Positions 45,342-57,859 of a stretch of DNA of 64,000 bases are shown here, piece after piece. The notes under the pieces are model-generated. The model was not told where the DNA came from. It saw only the letters and a program-made list of their open reading frames with translations, and made no database searches. A program made the position numbers and the translations under genes. The stretch is from the NCBI RefSeq assembly GCF_945859705.1, contig NC_079134.1:166629718-166693717 (forward strand). Reading direction: 5' to 3'. This stretch comes from Episyrphus balteatus (taxonomy: Eukaryota > Arthropoda > Insecta > Diptera > Syrphidae). Within the stretch, counting starts at the first letter, position 1; the number at the start of each line of letters is the position of its first letter.

Positions 45342-46011
45342 AAGGAGAATGGGCAAGTTTGTATGAAACATGGACGTTACGCGGCCAAAAATGAATTTGT
45401 TATTTTTTGATGTAATTATGGTTTACATATATTGTGCAGAAGTTTTATCCCTGTGGATTATTTCAATAACGGATAAAATGCATTTTTGCATTTAACACTT
45501 TATATATGTCTCAATGTTATAACTCAATTGTGTATTTTAAGTGCAAAATATTATTTTCTGTCATTTTCCCTGAGTCTGAAGACCTTTATCTTGAATATCC
45601 AAACACTAGAACCCAAATTATAAGCATTTTAAAACAACAAATTCAAGCCTATTTTTAGAGTTTTGTTGTTCAATTTTTTGTTACTTTGAATTGTTTGAAA
45701 ACTTTCGAACCTGAAATGGTTGTCTTAAAAATCTTATATTATGAGTTCTCTTGGTCGGATTTTCAAGATTAATGTCTTCATGCTCAGGGAAAATGACAGA
45801 GCATCATATTTTATATTCCATATAAAAATATAAATCAGTTTTTCCTTCATACATTGAACAATGCATTAACAATACTAATACTGCATTATCTTGCATTCTT
45901 AGCGCAATACAGCGAAACGTCCATAGTAAAAGTTTTTCCTGGGCTATAATTCTTTCATTTGATACCAATTTTACTGATGGCCGCTCAACGTCCAAAATGC
46001 CCATTCTCCTT
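45342..46011. mobile_element. 670-bp TA-flanked inverted-repeat element
   Basis: The ends are AAGGAGAATGGGCA and TGCCCATTCTCCTT, flanked by TA (45340-45341 and 46012-46013). Next to them ATGGACGTTACGCGGCCA and TGGCCGCTCAACGTCC continue the inverted pairing. Non-coding; likely mobilised by a Tc1/mariner-type transposase, which is inference from the TA flanks. Confidence 0.68.
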
Positions 46012-46144
46012 TAGAATATTAAAATCTATTAGAAATGTATACTTTGGTTTACCGACAAAAAAAAATAATACTCAGTGTTATTGAACCTTGAGATTTTATA
46101 TTAAAACATAGGTGGCAACCATATAACACCAAAATATTCAATTT

Positions 46145-46500
46145 TTGTGTGAAACATAAATAGAAAAGATGTCAAAATGGTGCTTATTTAAAAAAAAATC
46201 CAAATAGCGTAAAAAGATTTCTAAAAGTGTGTTTTACTAATTGGCACTTTTTGGGCTTTGTTTTCAAAATTGTTGTTTTTTTAATAGAATATGATCTAAA
46301 ACCTTTTTGACCTGAATTTAGCCAAATTTATAGCTTATATACCTAATATTTTGAAAAAAAGAAAATTTTATCTAAAGGCTAATTGTGGCCGCCATACAAA
46401 TATCTCTCACAGTGTACCTAATTTCCTGACATTTCGTTAAGAAATGACTGTGAAAATGAATTTTGACGCCAAAAAGCACCAAGATCATACACTTTTAATA
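46145..46500 (+). repeat. Second copy of the 13490-13980 repeat
   Basis: Shares ACATAAATAGAAAAGATGTC, GTGTGTTTTACTAATT, GCACTTTTTGGGCTTTG and AAATGACTGTGAAAATGAAT with 13490-13980 in the same order. Has an extra block (about 46345-46430) absent from the other copy. Non-coding. Confidence 0.55.
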
Positions 46501-49500
46501 CGTACGAGATTTTTGGTCTCTTTGCGTTTCACTGCAATTAAAACACCATATTATTTGTTTAATGTATTTTCATAATGTACTCGTCTGTTGAAAAACAATC
46601 CCTTACAAAATTTTAGGATAAGGATTGAAAAACCAGGCATGACTCACTGGTAAACACAACATGTCAAAAATGAGGGCAAATATATTCTGCAATTCCTTAA
46701 AACCCTTTTAAGTCGTTCAAAGGTTTGCATGTATTGTTGTATCAAAAACATGCAAATCGGTCTTGTTTGGTAATCGAACTACATAGATTGTTCGCTTAGA
46801 AAAGATTAATTTTTTTTGAGTAAAATTTCACCTTTTGCAGATATTTTTTTCACATTCTCTCTTAAAAATAAAAAGAATTAATTTTATCAAAGAAAAATTT
46901 CTCTAGTGTTCAACCTTCAATTCAGCTAATCCATCAAAATGTCCCCTCTATTATTTTTGGTCAATGACATTGGAACACAAAGAGAGCTACCTCTTAAAAA
47001 AAAAAAACTTAAGAAACAAAAAAAAGACAAGAAAAATCATTCCTCCCTTCGTCCCACGCGAATTTCGACTAAAGAAAAATTCCATTTTCTATGAATAATT
47101 GTCTTGGAAATGCGTTGACATAAATTTTCCAAAAAACAAACAGAACAACATTTATTTTTCAACACAAATAGAAACAAACAAGCAGACTACAGAACTTGGT
47201 TCTAAAAAGTAAAAATAAATAGGTAAACATTTTTAAATTGAAAATAAGCACTTCCGAACCTTCCTCCTTGTCCCCCAAAATAAACCCTACTCTAAACATC
47301 AAAACTTTTTTAAAAAGAAGAAGAAAAATCACAAAAAAAAGTAAAAAAAAAAATAAATAAATCAAAAAGTAACAACAATAAGTTAACTGTTGAACGGGAA
47401 AAGTTAAAAGGGCATTTTACACTTTGCTTTTGTTTGCTTATATATTTTTTTTCGGGCAATGAACAGTAGCATAGTCAGAGAGAAAAGTTAACTTCTTTTT
47501 TTTTTTCTTCATCATCATCGCCATCATCATCATCATCATCATTAACCCTGAGGGTAGGAGAGAAAAAAAATTAAAATAAATAAAAAAAGAAAGGAGATTT
47601 CCACGCAGGTTGAAGACCAAAGACCCTCATTCTCTCTGTCCACGAAAATCAAACAAGCGACCTGTGCAATGTACACAAACATATACATCAACCAAACAAC
47701 CTCTTCCATTGCAATCAACAACAATTTACATAATTTCCGTCCAACTCTCCAAATGTAATAGGATCGCCCCAGTGCACAGAAAACAGGAGTCTTCGTCCTT
47801 TAAAAACCTTATACACGATGTCCTCGTTCGAAGGTCCTTGGGGGCACAGTTTTTGCGTCCGTGCCAGATGAATAGTAGAATTTTCACCCAAAAAACGCAG
47901 TCATAAATCCGCAACGTTTATAGGTATCCTGCAAGCACCGCAGGCTTGATATCACAATTATCACTACGACGCACAGAGTAGTAACCCAGGACAACTATTA
48001 CAAGGGTGCGCCACATCCTATTAAAGAAATATGAAAAGACGCCCTCAAGGCCTTACCGCAGCTCCCTCTGTACACTACACAATAAAACAAAACCGAACAG
48101 ATCTGAGCGCAATAACCAGCAAAAGATGGTTCTTCCCTAAGCGTTTCCCTGCGCATTTCCAGGAATTGCTGCTGCTTTTGCTGCTGTTATTGAAGGGTAA
48201 GGAAATGTTGTGTTCTTTTGTCTTCTACTGAATACGGCCTTGTCTTGATACCAAACGATTCACTTTAAAGTCACCCCATAATAGTTCAAAACCCCCATCC
48301 CCCTCTCTTTTTATGACTCAAGGCAATGGTTCCAAAAGTGCCAGCAAAGTAATTTAAGCAAATTTCGAGCAGTTCATTGAGTTGTTAAAGCGATAAACTT
48401 CAAGGACTCAAAACCCCCTTCCTCCGGTTTGGTATCATGCATATGAGCCACTGTCATGCATAAATGAGCGTTATACAACCATCATACTTGTTAAAGCCTA
48501 TACACACAAAACGGTTAATATCACCCCCAAGGGGCTTTTTTGCAACATTTTCCATTCTGCATCAGCTTTTCATACATCTACCGGTTTTCTGTTGAAAGTT
48601 TTCCCAAATTGGATTGAAAATTTCTACTCCAATCCCTTCAGTCACCCCCGCTGATGCCAATATTATTATCATCCCCTAATTTTTTGGGGGAGAATGACGA
48701 AAGCAGACTGTACGCGAAGATAATTAAAGACTGCAAGTGCTGTCCTAAATGGTTAATCAATAGCTGCTTCGCTTGCTGGTAGATGGCGCGATGGTGGCGG
48801 TCGGTGGTGGTAGAGTTCCGTAATTCATTGGAATTAAAACCTGGTGAACGGTGAATTGAGGACACACAGTTGTTCGTCGTGATGGTATTTGTGCTTCTGA
48901 ATGCTTATGGATGTGAAATAAAGGCTGCTTGGGCTTGCTGATGGTTGTGCAATTTGTCTTTTGAATTATTAATGAAATTTTGCAGAGCGAGGCTCCATAC
49001 TTTCTCATTTTTCTCTTTTTGGGGGGTGCTTTCCTATATAAATGTATGTGTGACAAGGATGATCGATTGTGTAATGATTGTGGGTCTAATGTGGAGTCCG
49101 GGTTTCGGAGAGGAAGATGATGGGTGGTTTGAATGGAGAAAAGTCTCCTGGAGATGGGAGGCTTGGAAAATAAATGGAATGGTGATATCTCTCGTGATTG
49201 AATTGAATCATATTGGCTCTGTCTACTGCCATTTTTGTAGATTAAGGAGAATCTTTTATTTTTTTGTTGCTGGTTTTTTTTTTTTTTGTCTTTTTCTTAG
49301 TCGTTTTGCTTCGTTCCAATCTTCTTCAACACAATCCTAAATACATTAGAATCCTGAAAAATTGTCTTTGGGGAAAAAATGAGACAGAGATTTTTACTGA
49401 GATTTTTTTTTTTGTTGTTGTTTTATTTGATTTGGGTTTTTCTTTTGTTTCTTTTGGTGAAATGATAGAATTATTCATCAGGATGAGTTTGGGTTTGTCT

Positions 49501-49980
49501 TTTTTTTGCCAAAAAGAAGATGATTTGACAAGATAAATAGGGTAAATGGGTTATTAAGATGCGGGGAAATATCTCCTAATTGATGATGCATAAGGTTGTG
49601 AATTTGGGTCATATAGTCGAGAGAGAAATTGGATGATTATGATTAGAGAGCAATGACAAATGCATAAAGACCTTTCATTTTTTTTGGTTTTTCATTGATT
49701 AGAAAGATGCTGATTTATTTCAATTAGGTTTGATTGAAAAAAGAATAAGGTATTTAGGGTGATTAAGTCAAGAAAATTTGTGATGATGTTATAAGAATGA
49801 AGGTTAATACTTTTTTTGTTGGTAATGTGAGTAAACATATATTCGAATATTGAGAGATGAGAAACGAATGAATGGTGGAGAATTATATAAGCTCTTAGCT
49901 TCTTCTGAGGTAAGGAGAGATGAATTTCAAAATTGGATTGAATATTGTATTTTATCATCAAATAAATTTCTTGAATTTCG
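46500..49980. other. Upstream region without recognised genes
   Basis: Higher-complexity sequence, including a (CAT)n tract at 47510-47541. Open frames occur on both strands at 47600-48230 and 48640-49540 but show no domain, signal peptide or consistent splice pattern. It could hold regulatory DNA or non-coding exons. Confidence 0.4.
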
Positions 49981-49983
49981 GTT

Positions 49984-50686
49984 GGGGTCAAAATTCTTTT
50001 ATCAAAATTCTGCTTTACAAAATTTTGCTTTCAAAATTTTGCTTTTCAAAATTCTGTTTTTCAAAAATTCTGCTTTTCATAATTTAGCTTTTCAAAATTC
50101 TGCAAAAAATTAAAAAAGGATTTGGAAAATGTTAAAAAGCGCGCGCTTTTTAATATTTTCCAAACTCTTTTTTAATTTATTGCAGAATTCTGTAAAATCA
50201 TGTCTTTGAAAATTTGTCATTTTTTTAATGCGTATTAATTTTTGTTTTATAAATGAATAAATCTGAAAGTATTAAGAAAAAGTTTTTAATATAAAACATT
50301 TCCGAAAATAATTAAAAATTTATTAATTTATCAAATAAAGATGAATATTCAAAAATTTGAATAAGAAAAGGAATATTTTGTATCAAACAACATTGGTTCC
50401 AATTAGTTTACATATTTTATTTGAAAGAAAGTCAATATATGGAATTCAGAAAATATTTGCGACACTTAAATAAAAAAAAAAAAAAATTGGAAAGTACCTA
50501 CCAATGTTGAATTACATTAATGAGGTGTATTTTTTTTAGCTAGTGCATATGCTATAAAAAAAAACAAAACAGAATAGGCAGAATTTTTTTGTTCAAATAT
50601 AATGCTGGCAGAATTTTGAAAAACAGAATTTTCGCTTTAAAAGCAGAATTTTGAAAAGCTGAATTTTGAAGCCAGAATTTAGGCCC
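49984..50686. mobile_element. Foldback-like element with AAAATTCTGC tandem ends
   Basis: The left block (49990-50108) repeats TTTTCAAAATTCTGC-like units and the right block (50572-50684) repeats their complement, giving long inverted ends. Next to the left block a 42-base-arm palindrome (50101-50183) is centred on GCGCGC. The right end abuts a broken reverse transcriptase fragment. No target duplication was found. Confidence 0.5.
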
Positions 50687-50760
50687 GATCACATTAAAGA
50701 GAGGATCGGAGACAAAACGGAACCTTGAGGCACACCATCCATCTTAGGACCTTTCTTCTT
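50687..50760 (-). pseudogene. Non-LTR reverse transcriptase fragment
   Basis: The minus strand translates to MDGVPQGSVLSPIL, the conserved reverse transcriptase motif around GVPQGS. The expected LFNV continuation is present in the next frame, so there is a frameshift. The fragment is cut off at 50687 by the neighbouring foldback-like element and has no catalytic Asp-Asp motif nearby. Confidence 0.65.
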
Positions 50761-51120
50761 CGATCACACTTTGTTGTTTTAGCTCTCATAAGAAGCAAAC
50801 TCAACCTCGCAGAAGAAGGCTTACTTTTCCACCACCTTAAATTTTATGTCGTAAGCACTGTTGATTCTGTAGCCTCTAATGACTATACATTCTTGAAATC
50901 ATTCATAATTTTGAAAATATGAATAATTTTTGTTTATACTTGAAGCTTCCTATTTCTGTCCTGAAAGTCACTTGGCTTTATCAGTTTTTCTCTTAAGGAG
51001 ATTCTCACCTTAACAAAAGCTTCTTCCACTGTGGATACTGGAAATTTCTCCAATAAAGATGATGTAGAAATAACAATTATGTTGACTTTAAGCTTTCTTC
51101 CACACCCACACCTGACCTTC

Positions 51121-51983
51121 GCACAGAGGAGTATTCGACCTCAAAATCCGGTCAAAAATATTTTTAATGTTTTTCTTATTGGAATTGGCCTAAAGTATTG
51201 TTTTATAACTTATAATGTATTAAAAAGTCACACTGAAAAAAATTTTCGGGTTAGTTAAAAAAAAAAAAAAATAAATAAATATTTTTTTTTTTTCAATTTT
51301 ATTTAATTCATATTATTAATTTTTACATAAAATTTTTAAATATTGTTAATATTTTAGGTTAAAGAAAGCAAAAATTTGAAAATAAGTAGTTTTTTAAACA
51401 ACAAAAGCCAATTTTACCAAAAAATACCTCGAGACTAAAAAACGCCATTAAAAAAAAAGGTGGAAATATGTGGAAATTTTTTTTATGTGCTTGAGATGAC
51501 AAAGATGTACAGTTAATTATATAAGACAAATTTTTGCTCGATCGTACCCGAGACTACAACAAAAACACTATTTTTTCTACCGAAAATTTCATTAATTTTC
51601 ACGTTTTTCTATGCACTCTTGTCATCTCGATTTTTAATATATTTTCAATGAAATATATGGAAATTTCTGTATTAACATAAAGTATATACCTTGACCTTGG
51701 ACATACATAAAAAATTTTTCACAATTATCACAAATCACAATAAAAAAATCAGACTGAAGTGTTAATGATTAGAAAATAAAATAAGCTTTTGTGACGTGAG
51801 CTTATAAAATCGACTAGATTTAGACTAAGATCCTGGGAATTAGGGGGTCAACAGTTATTTTTTGAAACCGGTTTTAGTTAGCATGGGTATTGAGGAATGC
51901 GAAAAGCAAAAAATAACGGGTCGAATGCGATTTTTATTTTTTTCACTTATGACCGGATTTTGGGGTCGAATACTCCTCTGTGC
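51121..51983. mobile_element. 863-bp element with ~35-bp terminal inverted repeats
   Basis: GCACAGAGGAGTATTCGACC at the left and its complement at the right, extending to AAAATCCGGTCA. Flanked by TTC (51118-51120 and 51984-51986), a possible 3-bp target duplication. The interior is AT-rich and non-coding. The superfamily is uncertain. Confidence 0.62.
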
Positions 51984-52131
51984 TTCGTAGTCTTCAAATT
52001 CTAAACTGGTGGCTTCAAATTAAGAAATATTTGTTCGTTTTTTTATCAAGACTATACCATTTCACCACCTCTCTGTTTGTTTGCTTTTTTTCCTTTTTGT
52101 TTCTATAAACAACAAATAAACGGTTAAAGAC

Positions 52132-52436
52132 TAGTGATGGGAACTATCGAATAAAAACTATCAAAATATCGATAGTTGTAAAATATTCATTCATTCGATA
52201 GTTTTAAATCATTCATTCAAACATTCATTTAGTTACCTACTATTTTCATTCGATAGATTTTTATTCGATAGTTTTTTCATTCGAAAAGTTTTTTTTATTC
52301 GATAGTTTTTTCCTTCGAAAAAGTTTTTTTATTCGATAGTTTATTCAATAGTTTTTATTATTCGATAGTTTTTATTCAAAAGAATAAATGAATGAACTAT
52401 TCGATAGTTCAAATCATTCGATAGTTCCCATCACTA
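52132..52436. mobile_element. 305-bp hAT-like element with ATTCGATAGTT repeats
   Basis: The ends are TAGTGATGGGAACTATCGAA and TTCGATAGTTCCCATCACTA, flanked by 8-bp TTAAAGAC (52124-52131) and TTCAAGAC (52437-52444), a duplication with one mismatch typical of hAT. Many copies of ATTCGATAGTTTT lie inside. One site is TATCGATA (about 52168-52175), which matches the fly DREF-binding element. Confidence 0.75.
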
Positions 52437-52529
52437 TTCAAGACAGTACATGCTGAGAGATAACTTACACTGTAAACATTTTGAAACTCATATTTTCTGC
52501 TGCTTACAACATGTTTCGGAGCACTACAA

Positions 52530-53060
52530 CAATTTGGAAAAGTTAAATTTTCTCAAAAACGGCTCCTATGATTTTTATTAAAAAAACCAAGTAGGTATAA
52601 GTTTTTAAATAAGGTCTATCTTCTCATGAAAAAAGTTATTTTTTCAAAAATTTCTCCCATAGCACCGGTTTTTAAAATTCAAATTTTCTTCCAATTTAAT
52701 ACTTCAATTTTAACGAATTTTCTTATGCAAAAACATTTATTTTGCCCAAATATAAATCAAAAACTAAATTTTGAAAAAAAAAATGTTTGGATATTTAAAA
52801 AACTTTTGAAATTTATTTTTGGAAAAATCAAATTTCCGAAAACGTGACATGAATTTTATGAAATTTCGGTTAAACGTTGATTAAAAGTTTCTATACAAAA
52901 TGACATACCAAAATTATTTTTAACTTTCTTTTTGCCAAAAAATTATTTATAAAAAATTACTTTTTTAGAAAACAGCTCCAACGATTTTGAAATTTCTTTT
53001 CTTTAAATGCATTTTAACAAAAGAAATTAAACTGCATACTTTTTATTAGGAGCTTAATTT
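52530..53060 (+). repeat. Internal fragment of the ~1 kb family
   Basis: Shares AAGTTAAATTTTCTCAAAAA, AAAACGGCTCCTATGATTTT, TAGGTATAAGTTTTTAAATA-type text and the CAGCTCCAACGATTTTGAAA tail with copies A-C, but lacks both termini and the microsatellite. Confidence 0.5.
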
Positions 53061-56000
53061 CATTTAAAAAAGTTGTTTTTACCTTTGAACCATTCATACA
53101 TCCACTAGATCTTACTGTGCCTCTCCTTTAAATAATAAATCTTTAACTTATCCCTCAAATATCTAAAAACTAAATCGTATTCTAAACCATGCAAGTTTAT
53201 TTCTATATAAAATCTAAAAATCCTTCTAAACACATTAAAAACAAACTTTTTGTCAATTTATTGTCCCCAAAACTCCTACAACTATTCTCGTTTCCCTCCA
53301 AAAAAAACCTTCACTTAAAACCCCTTAAAAGTTGTCACTTTAAGACTTTTCGTCATGAATTTCAACTAAAAAACTAAAAAACCTGTTATAAACGACCCAC
53401 AAAAATTGTCTGTTCCACTTCCGAGAAAATCCTTTATCAAAATACTTTAAACTTTTCTCGATATGCAATAATTTTAAAACTTCTTTTCTAGCACGCAATC
53501 TAAGCAACTTTCTGAAATTCCCCCAAAAAAAAAAATAAAACAAACTTTCTCACTCAAACTATTTTCCAAACTAGCAAAGTGGTACTTTCGTATAGCATTT
53601 TGACTCTGCTGACATACCTTTTTAATACAAAATAAGTACTTGTATGTGTTTCCGGTCACATTTCAAGGACCCTCCACTGCCAAAAAACTAATAACAACCA
53701 ACGAACGAACGAACGACGACTATGATGACGACGTGCCTCGAATTGAATAACACTCTCGCCTCCATATTCACAAACAATGGAATAAAATGCACCTTGCTTT
53801 TGTGGCAAACAATTCGAGAGTATTGTTTGTACCTTGTACCGCAATACAAGGACAATTGTGGAATAAAAATATAAAAAAAAAATGAAAAAAAAAATATAAT
53901 AAAAACTTTTATTGTTTCTCTGTGAATTGATGACATTTATGTGTTTATCCATTTTCCACCCTTTCTCATCTTCTCTCATCTCTAAACAAATATAAAATCC
54001 CCATGATGAAACTCCTCAGCAATAAAATCACAACTTTGTCCACAGTGTTTTCAAATTCAAATCCTGCTCCAAGTTGAGCTGAAATAAAAGGTTTTCCCAC
54101 GACAAACCCGCACATTGACACAAAGCCAAAGAAGGCCCAGGACAACACTCACAGGACTCATACAAACGAAACCCAAAGTCAAAAACGATTTGTGAAGGTT
54201 GACAACCGTTTTAAAACGAACAAAAAGACATTTCCTTGAACAATTTTCTCTTTTTTTTTTGCTAAAAAAAAACTGGAGGAAATTTAAGTAATCGATCGGC
54301 CCACTTTAAAGAAGCTCTCCTGAACATCCGGCAGCCGCCCGGCCGCCATGAATAGTTAAAGTTGCGTCCTTCCGTTTAGCCCATCAAGCGAATTTATTTA
54401 CATTGTTTTTCTTTGTGTCTGCTAGCTGCTGGGCTGCTGGACTGCCGGCAGGTCGTCCTTCGTCCTGGTAAAATGTATTATTTGCTGATTTAACGACGAA
54501 ACCGTTGTTTTCACAGTTTGGCGGGGAATAAATCGCGAAAGTGCCGTTCGTTCCTGAGGAACTAATTAAAATCATTCTTCTTATGGAGCTTGAAGTTTTC
54601 TCTTCTGAAAGTTTGGTGATGATGGCGACGAAAACGACGCTGACGATGTTTTTGAGGACGACAACGTCTACGTGGGCAAATTATTTATTCGGCTTTTTGT
54701 TTGTAGTTCTTGTCCTTACACTTTGGGGTCTTGTTGCCCTTTCTTCAAACTTAAAGCAAGCAGAGAGCATCTATTCGGCAAAGTTGAAACAAAAAAAAGA
54801 AATCAACTTTTTATTGGAAAATGGTTGGACTAGACAAACGGGACTCAACAGAGTAGAACGGGACACTCTCTGATGCTCTGACGGAGGGATGCTTTTCAGA
54901 CCCTTGCTTGATGATGATTTGAAAAAAATAAAAGAAAATAAAAAAAAAACTTATTCTTCATTTCGGAAGCCGAAGTCGACCCTTGGTTATAATATGGCCT
55001 CTCTTTCTCAGCCTCACTCATGTTGAAAGTCGTAATTTATTTATGCGCTATAGAGCTATATCGAAAGGACGAATTATTTATTGCTGGTGAGCCTTTGGAG
55101 CTTTTCATTTTGCTCAACCGGAAGAGAAAAACTATAGATACCCTGAGCTGAAGGACGAATATAATACCAACATTGACTCAGTCTGGCCATCTGTGACTTC
55201 TGAGGTTGTTGTTATATATGATGTGATGATGGTTGTACGCCATGAGGCGAGTCTGTGTGATGTCGCATAAACAACAATGAATCTATTTATTCATCGAGAT
55301 GATGTATCTACTATCTACCAGTTTCTATTCTCCTTTTGATATCTGAGTGAGTCTCTGGAATATTGCTGTTTAAACATTTAGCAAAGTTGCGAGGAGAGTA
55401 TTCGAGTGAATAGAAAATGTGGACTAATAAAGTCATTCACAAAGAGGAAAAGTTTGCCAATTTCAATTTGAAGTTGAGTAGTTCCGTATTGAATTTTGTT
55501 GTGTTTTTCTGAGAGAGGGGAGAAATATGTATTTAAAAACACATAAATGTCAGAGACTTAATTTTTGATTAAATGAAAACAACCATTTTTTGGGGTGTTT
55601 TATAGAAACATTTAGAAGTCAATTAAAAGACTTTATTGTGAAGTGTTGGTTTATTACAATAAAGGTGCTTAAACACAGTTCTAAAGGGTTTTAAAGTTAA
55701 GGATCGAAATGTTTTTGAACTTTAGCGATGAAAAAGTAGGTATCATTTTAAAGGTAAAGGTTGAGTGTTTATAAATTTAAATTCAATGGTTTTACTTGGC
55801 AAGTTTGCAAAAGTCTTAAGACAGTATAGGAAAAAACTTTTTTTTCTACAACTCTGCTCATTATAAATACCTAAATGTTTTGCTAAAGCTCAGAAAAAAT
55901 ATTTAAAAAGATCTCTCCAATAGGTAATTGTTTTTAATAATACTTCCACGAATTATGTTTGAAAGGTCTGGTTAAGTGAACATGAACACATCTCCACTTG

Positions 56001-56360
56001 TGGACACTTAATATTCATCGATGGTACAAACTTAAAGTTTATTTATCTCATGAATACGGACACAATCAACAAAGTACACACATTCCTTTTTTTCGCTTTT
56101 CAAAAAAATATAAAGGAGGCATAGAAACTCATGCTCAAATTCAAAATTTTAAGTAATTCATCTGAGTGAAAGACATTCCCGTACATTTTGCATGTGAACT
56201 ACTTCATCGCTCGTGAAGCAAAACTCTCCACTTTCTTCTCCACCAGAGTTCACAGGAACGTTCACGGGTGAACACAAAATACAAATTTGTAGATATGGGT
56301 TCACGACTTGCTTCAAAAGTATGTACAAGGCTTTAATGTAAAATATTTTTCGACTCTTCT
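53060..56360. other. Upstream region; GC-richer stretch 54290-55300
   Basis: No gene recognised. Positions 54290-55300 contain CGGCAGCCGCCCGGCCGCCA and other unusually complex text for this window and could be a conserved non-coding element. The plus-strand frame at 54541-54873 has a hydrophobic stretch but no known family. Elsewhere AT-rich. Confidence 0.4.
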
Positions 56361-56369
56361 TTTGAAATG

Positions 56370-57225
56370 CAGTTTTTAGGATCAAGATTGCTTGAAAGTG
56401 GATTTCGTGCAATTCGGCCTATCTTCACTAGCTGCGTACGAGTTCAAAAATGTATGACCCAAGTTGATCATCGAGGACTTTGTCAAAAGCTTAAGCACTA
56501 TTTTGGATTTTCGAATTCGGTTGTTTCTCTTGTTAGTAGTTATCTGGGGCGTACACACCATTGGGGCATGACACGAGAGGGCCCCGACTGGAGACAATGC
56601 AGAAAAGGCAACTTATTATAAAAGTTACGAAGCAAAAAGATAAGATATTTGACATGAATTCACTTTGGACACAATATACAAGTTATATTCTTCAGTGTAA
56701 TGCATAATAAATTGATAGTCAGCCACATAATATTTCATTAAAAAAAAAAAAAACAAAAAAATATTACCTCAGGGGCCCCAAACAAATATATTATATAAAT
56801 TGTCTTAGGGCCCCAAAAATAATATTACTTGAATAATCTTAGCGACCAACAAATGATACATCAGGGGCCCAAAAAAGAAGAAGGGCGAATACGTACTTTT
56901 TTAATTGTTCTTATTTTCTAAAACACAGGGACCCCAAAATCTAGTCTTGCCCTGGGGCCCCAGCAACTCCACAAAAGCCTCTGTCTACGTAGCACAACTC
57001 AGCGTGCAGTTGTTGGAAAAAGTTTTTCAACACATACGTTCTTGAAGATGGGTGTGCCTCAAGGCTCTATTTTGGGTCCATTTCTGTTCTGTAAAGATAT
57101 TGAGTGTTTTGGATTGTATCAATATCTGAACGAAAACTTCGGTTTTCTTTGCAATATTTCAAAGAACGTTGACTTTAAGGATTGCGAGAAACTTGAAGCA
57201 GTTTTAATAGCAAGAAAATGACGAC
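56370..57225 (+). pseudogene. Non-LTR reverse transcriptase fragment split by an insertion
   Basis: At about 56450-56567 the plus strand reads VDHRGLCQKLKHYFGFSNSV then a SSYLGR motif, the reverse transcriptase region after the first catalytic block. The reading then breaks. From about 56998 it resumes with QRAVVGKSFSTHTFLKMGVP and QGSILGPFLF. The intervening ~430 bases (56568-56995) are an insertion rich in GGGGCCCC-type text. No Asp-Asp active-site motif follows; the element is dead. Confidence 0.7.
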
Positions 57226-57859
57226 GAAGTTCAAAAGGATGTAATAGCTAGGGATCTCTTTAGTGAAATTAATTAATTCAATCAAACGTCAAATCATACT
57301 GATCTCAGACCGCTTTCAATTTTAAATTTATTTAACTTCAAATCATTTGCTTGAATTGTATCCAAATTTAACAACATCTTAAAAAATTCTCTTGACGTTT
57401 CCTGTAGATAAGTGTTGCTACAGGGGAAACTATAGTATTCCAAAACTTAAAATTATAAAATCATATTTACGCTCAACTATGACTGAAGAGCCTTGGCAAA
57501 AATTTCCATTGAAAAAGACATGCTGAATTGATTTTTTTGAGTTTTGCGAGCCAAAATTGAATTTTCCTGGGGCGGCAAAAGTTCCAGGTTCGGCACCGAC
57601 AAAAGGGAAAGAATACAATATCAATTTTCCATCTGCTTTAAGAGCCAAGGCAACGTCTGCCGGGCCGGCTAGTTGTATTCTTATTCTTAGCAAGTCTATG
57701 AATACAAAACTTTATAGCGTTTCTATTGAAGTCATTCAGTAATGGTACGCCTTAAGAGGCTTTCCTATTAGTCCTTGAATATGGCAATCAACAAATTACT
57801 ACTTATCCTGGAAGCAAGAAGATTGAAAGTGATTAGACATTAGGGTGTGTCACTTTTGT

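Noticed and set aside
54541..54873. Small membrane protein gene on the plus strand
   Set aside because: There is a hydrophobic stretch but the frame has no recognised family, no good ATG at its start and no splice partner; composition alone is not enough.
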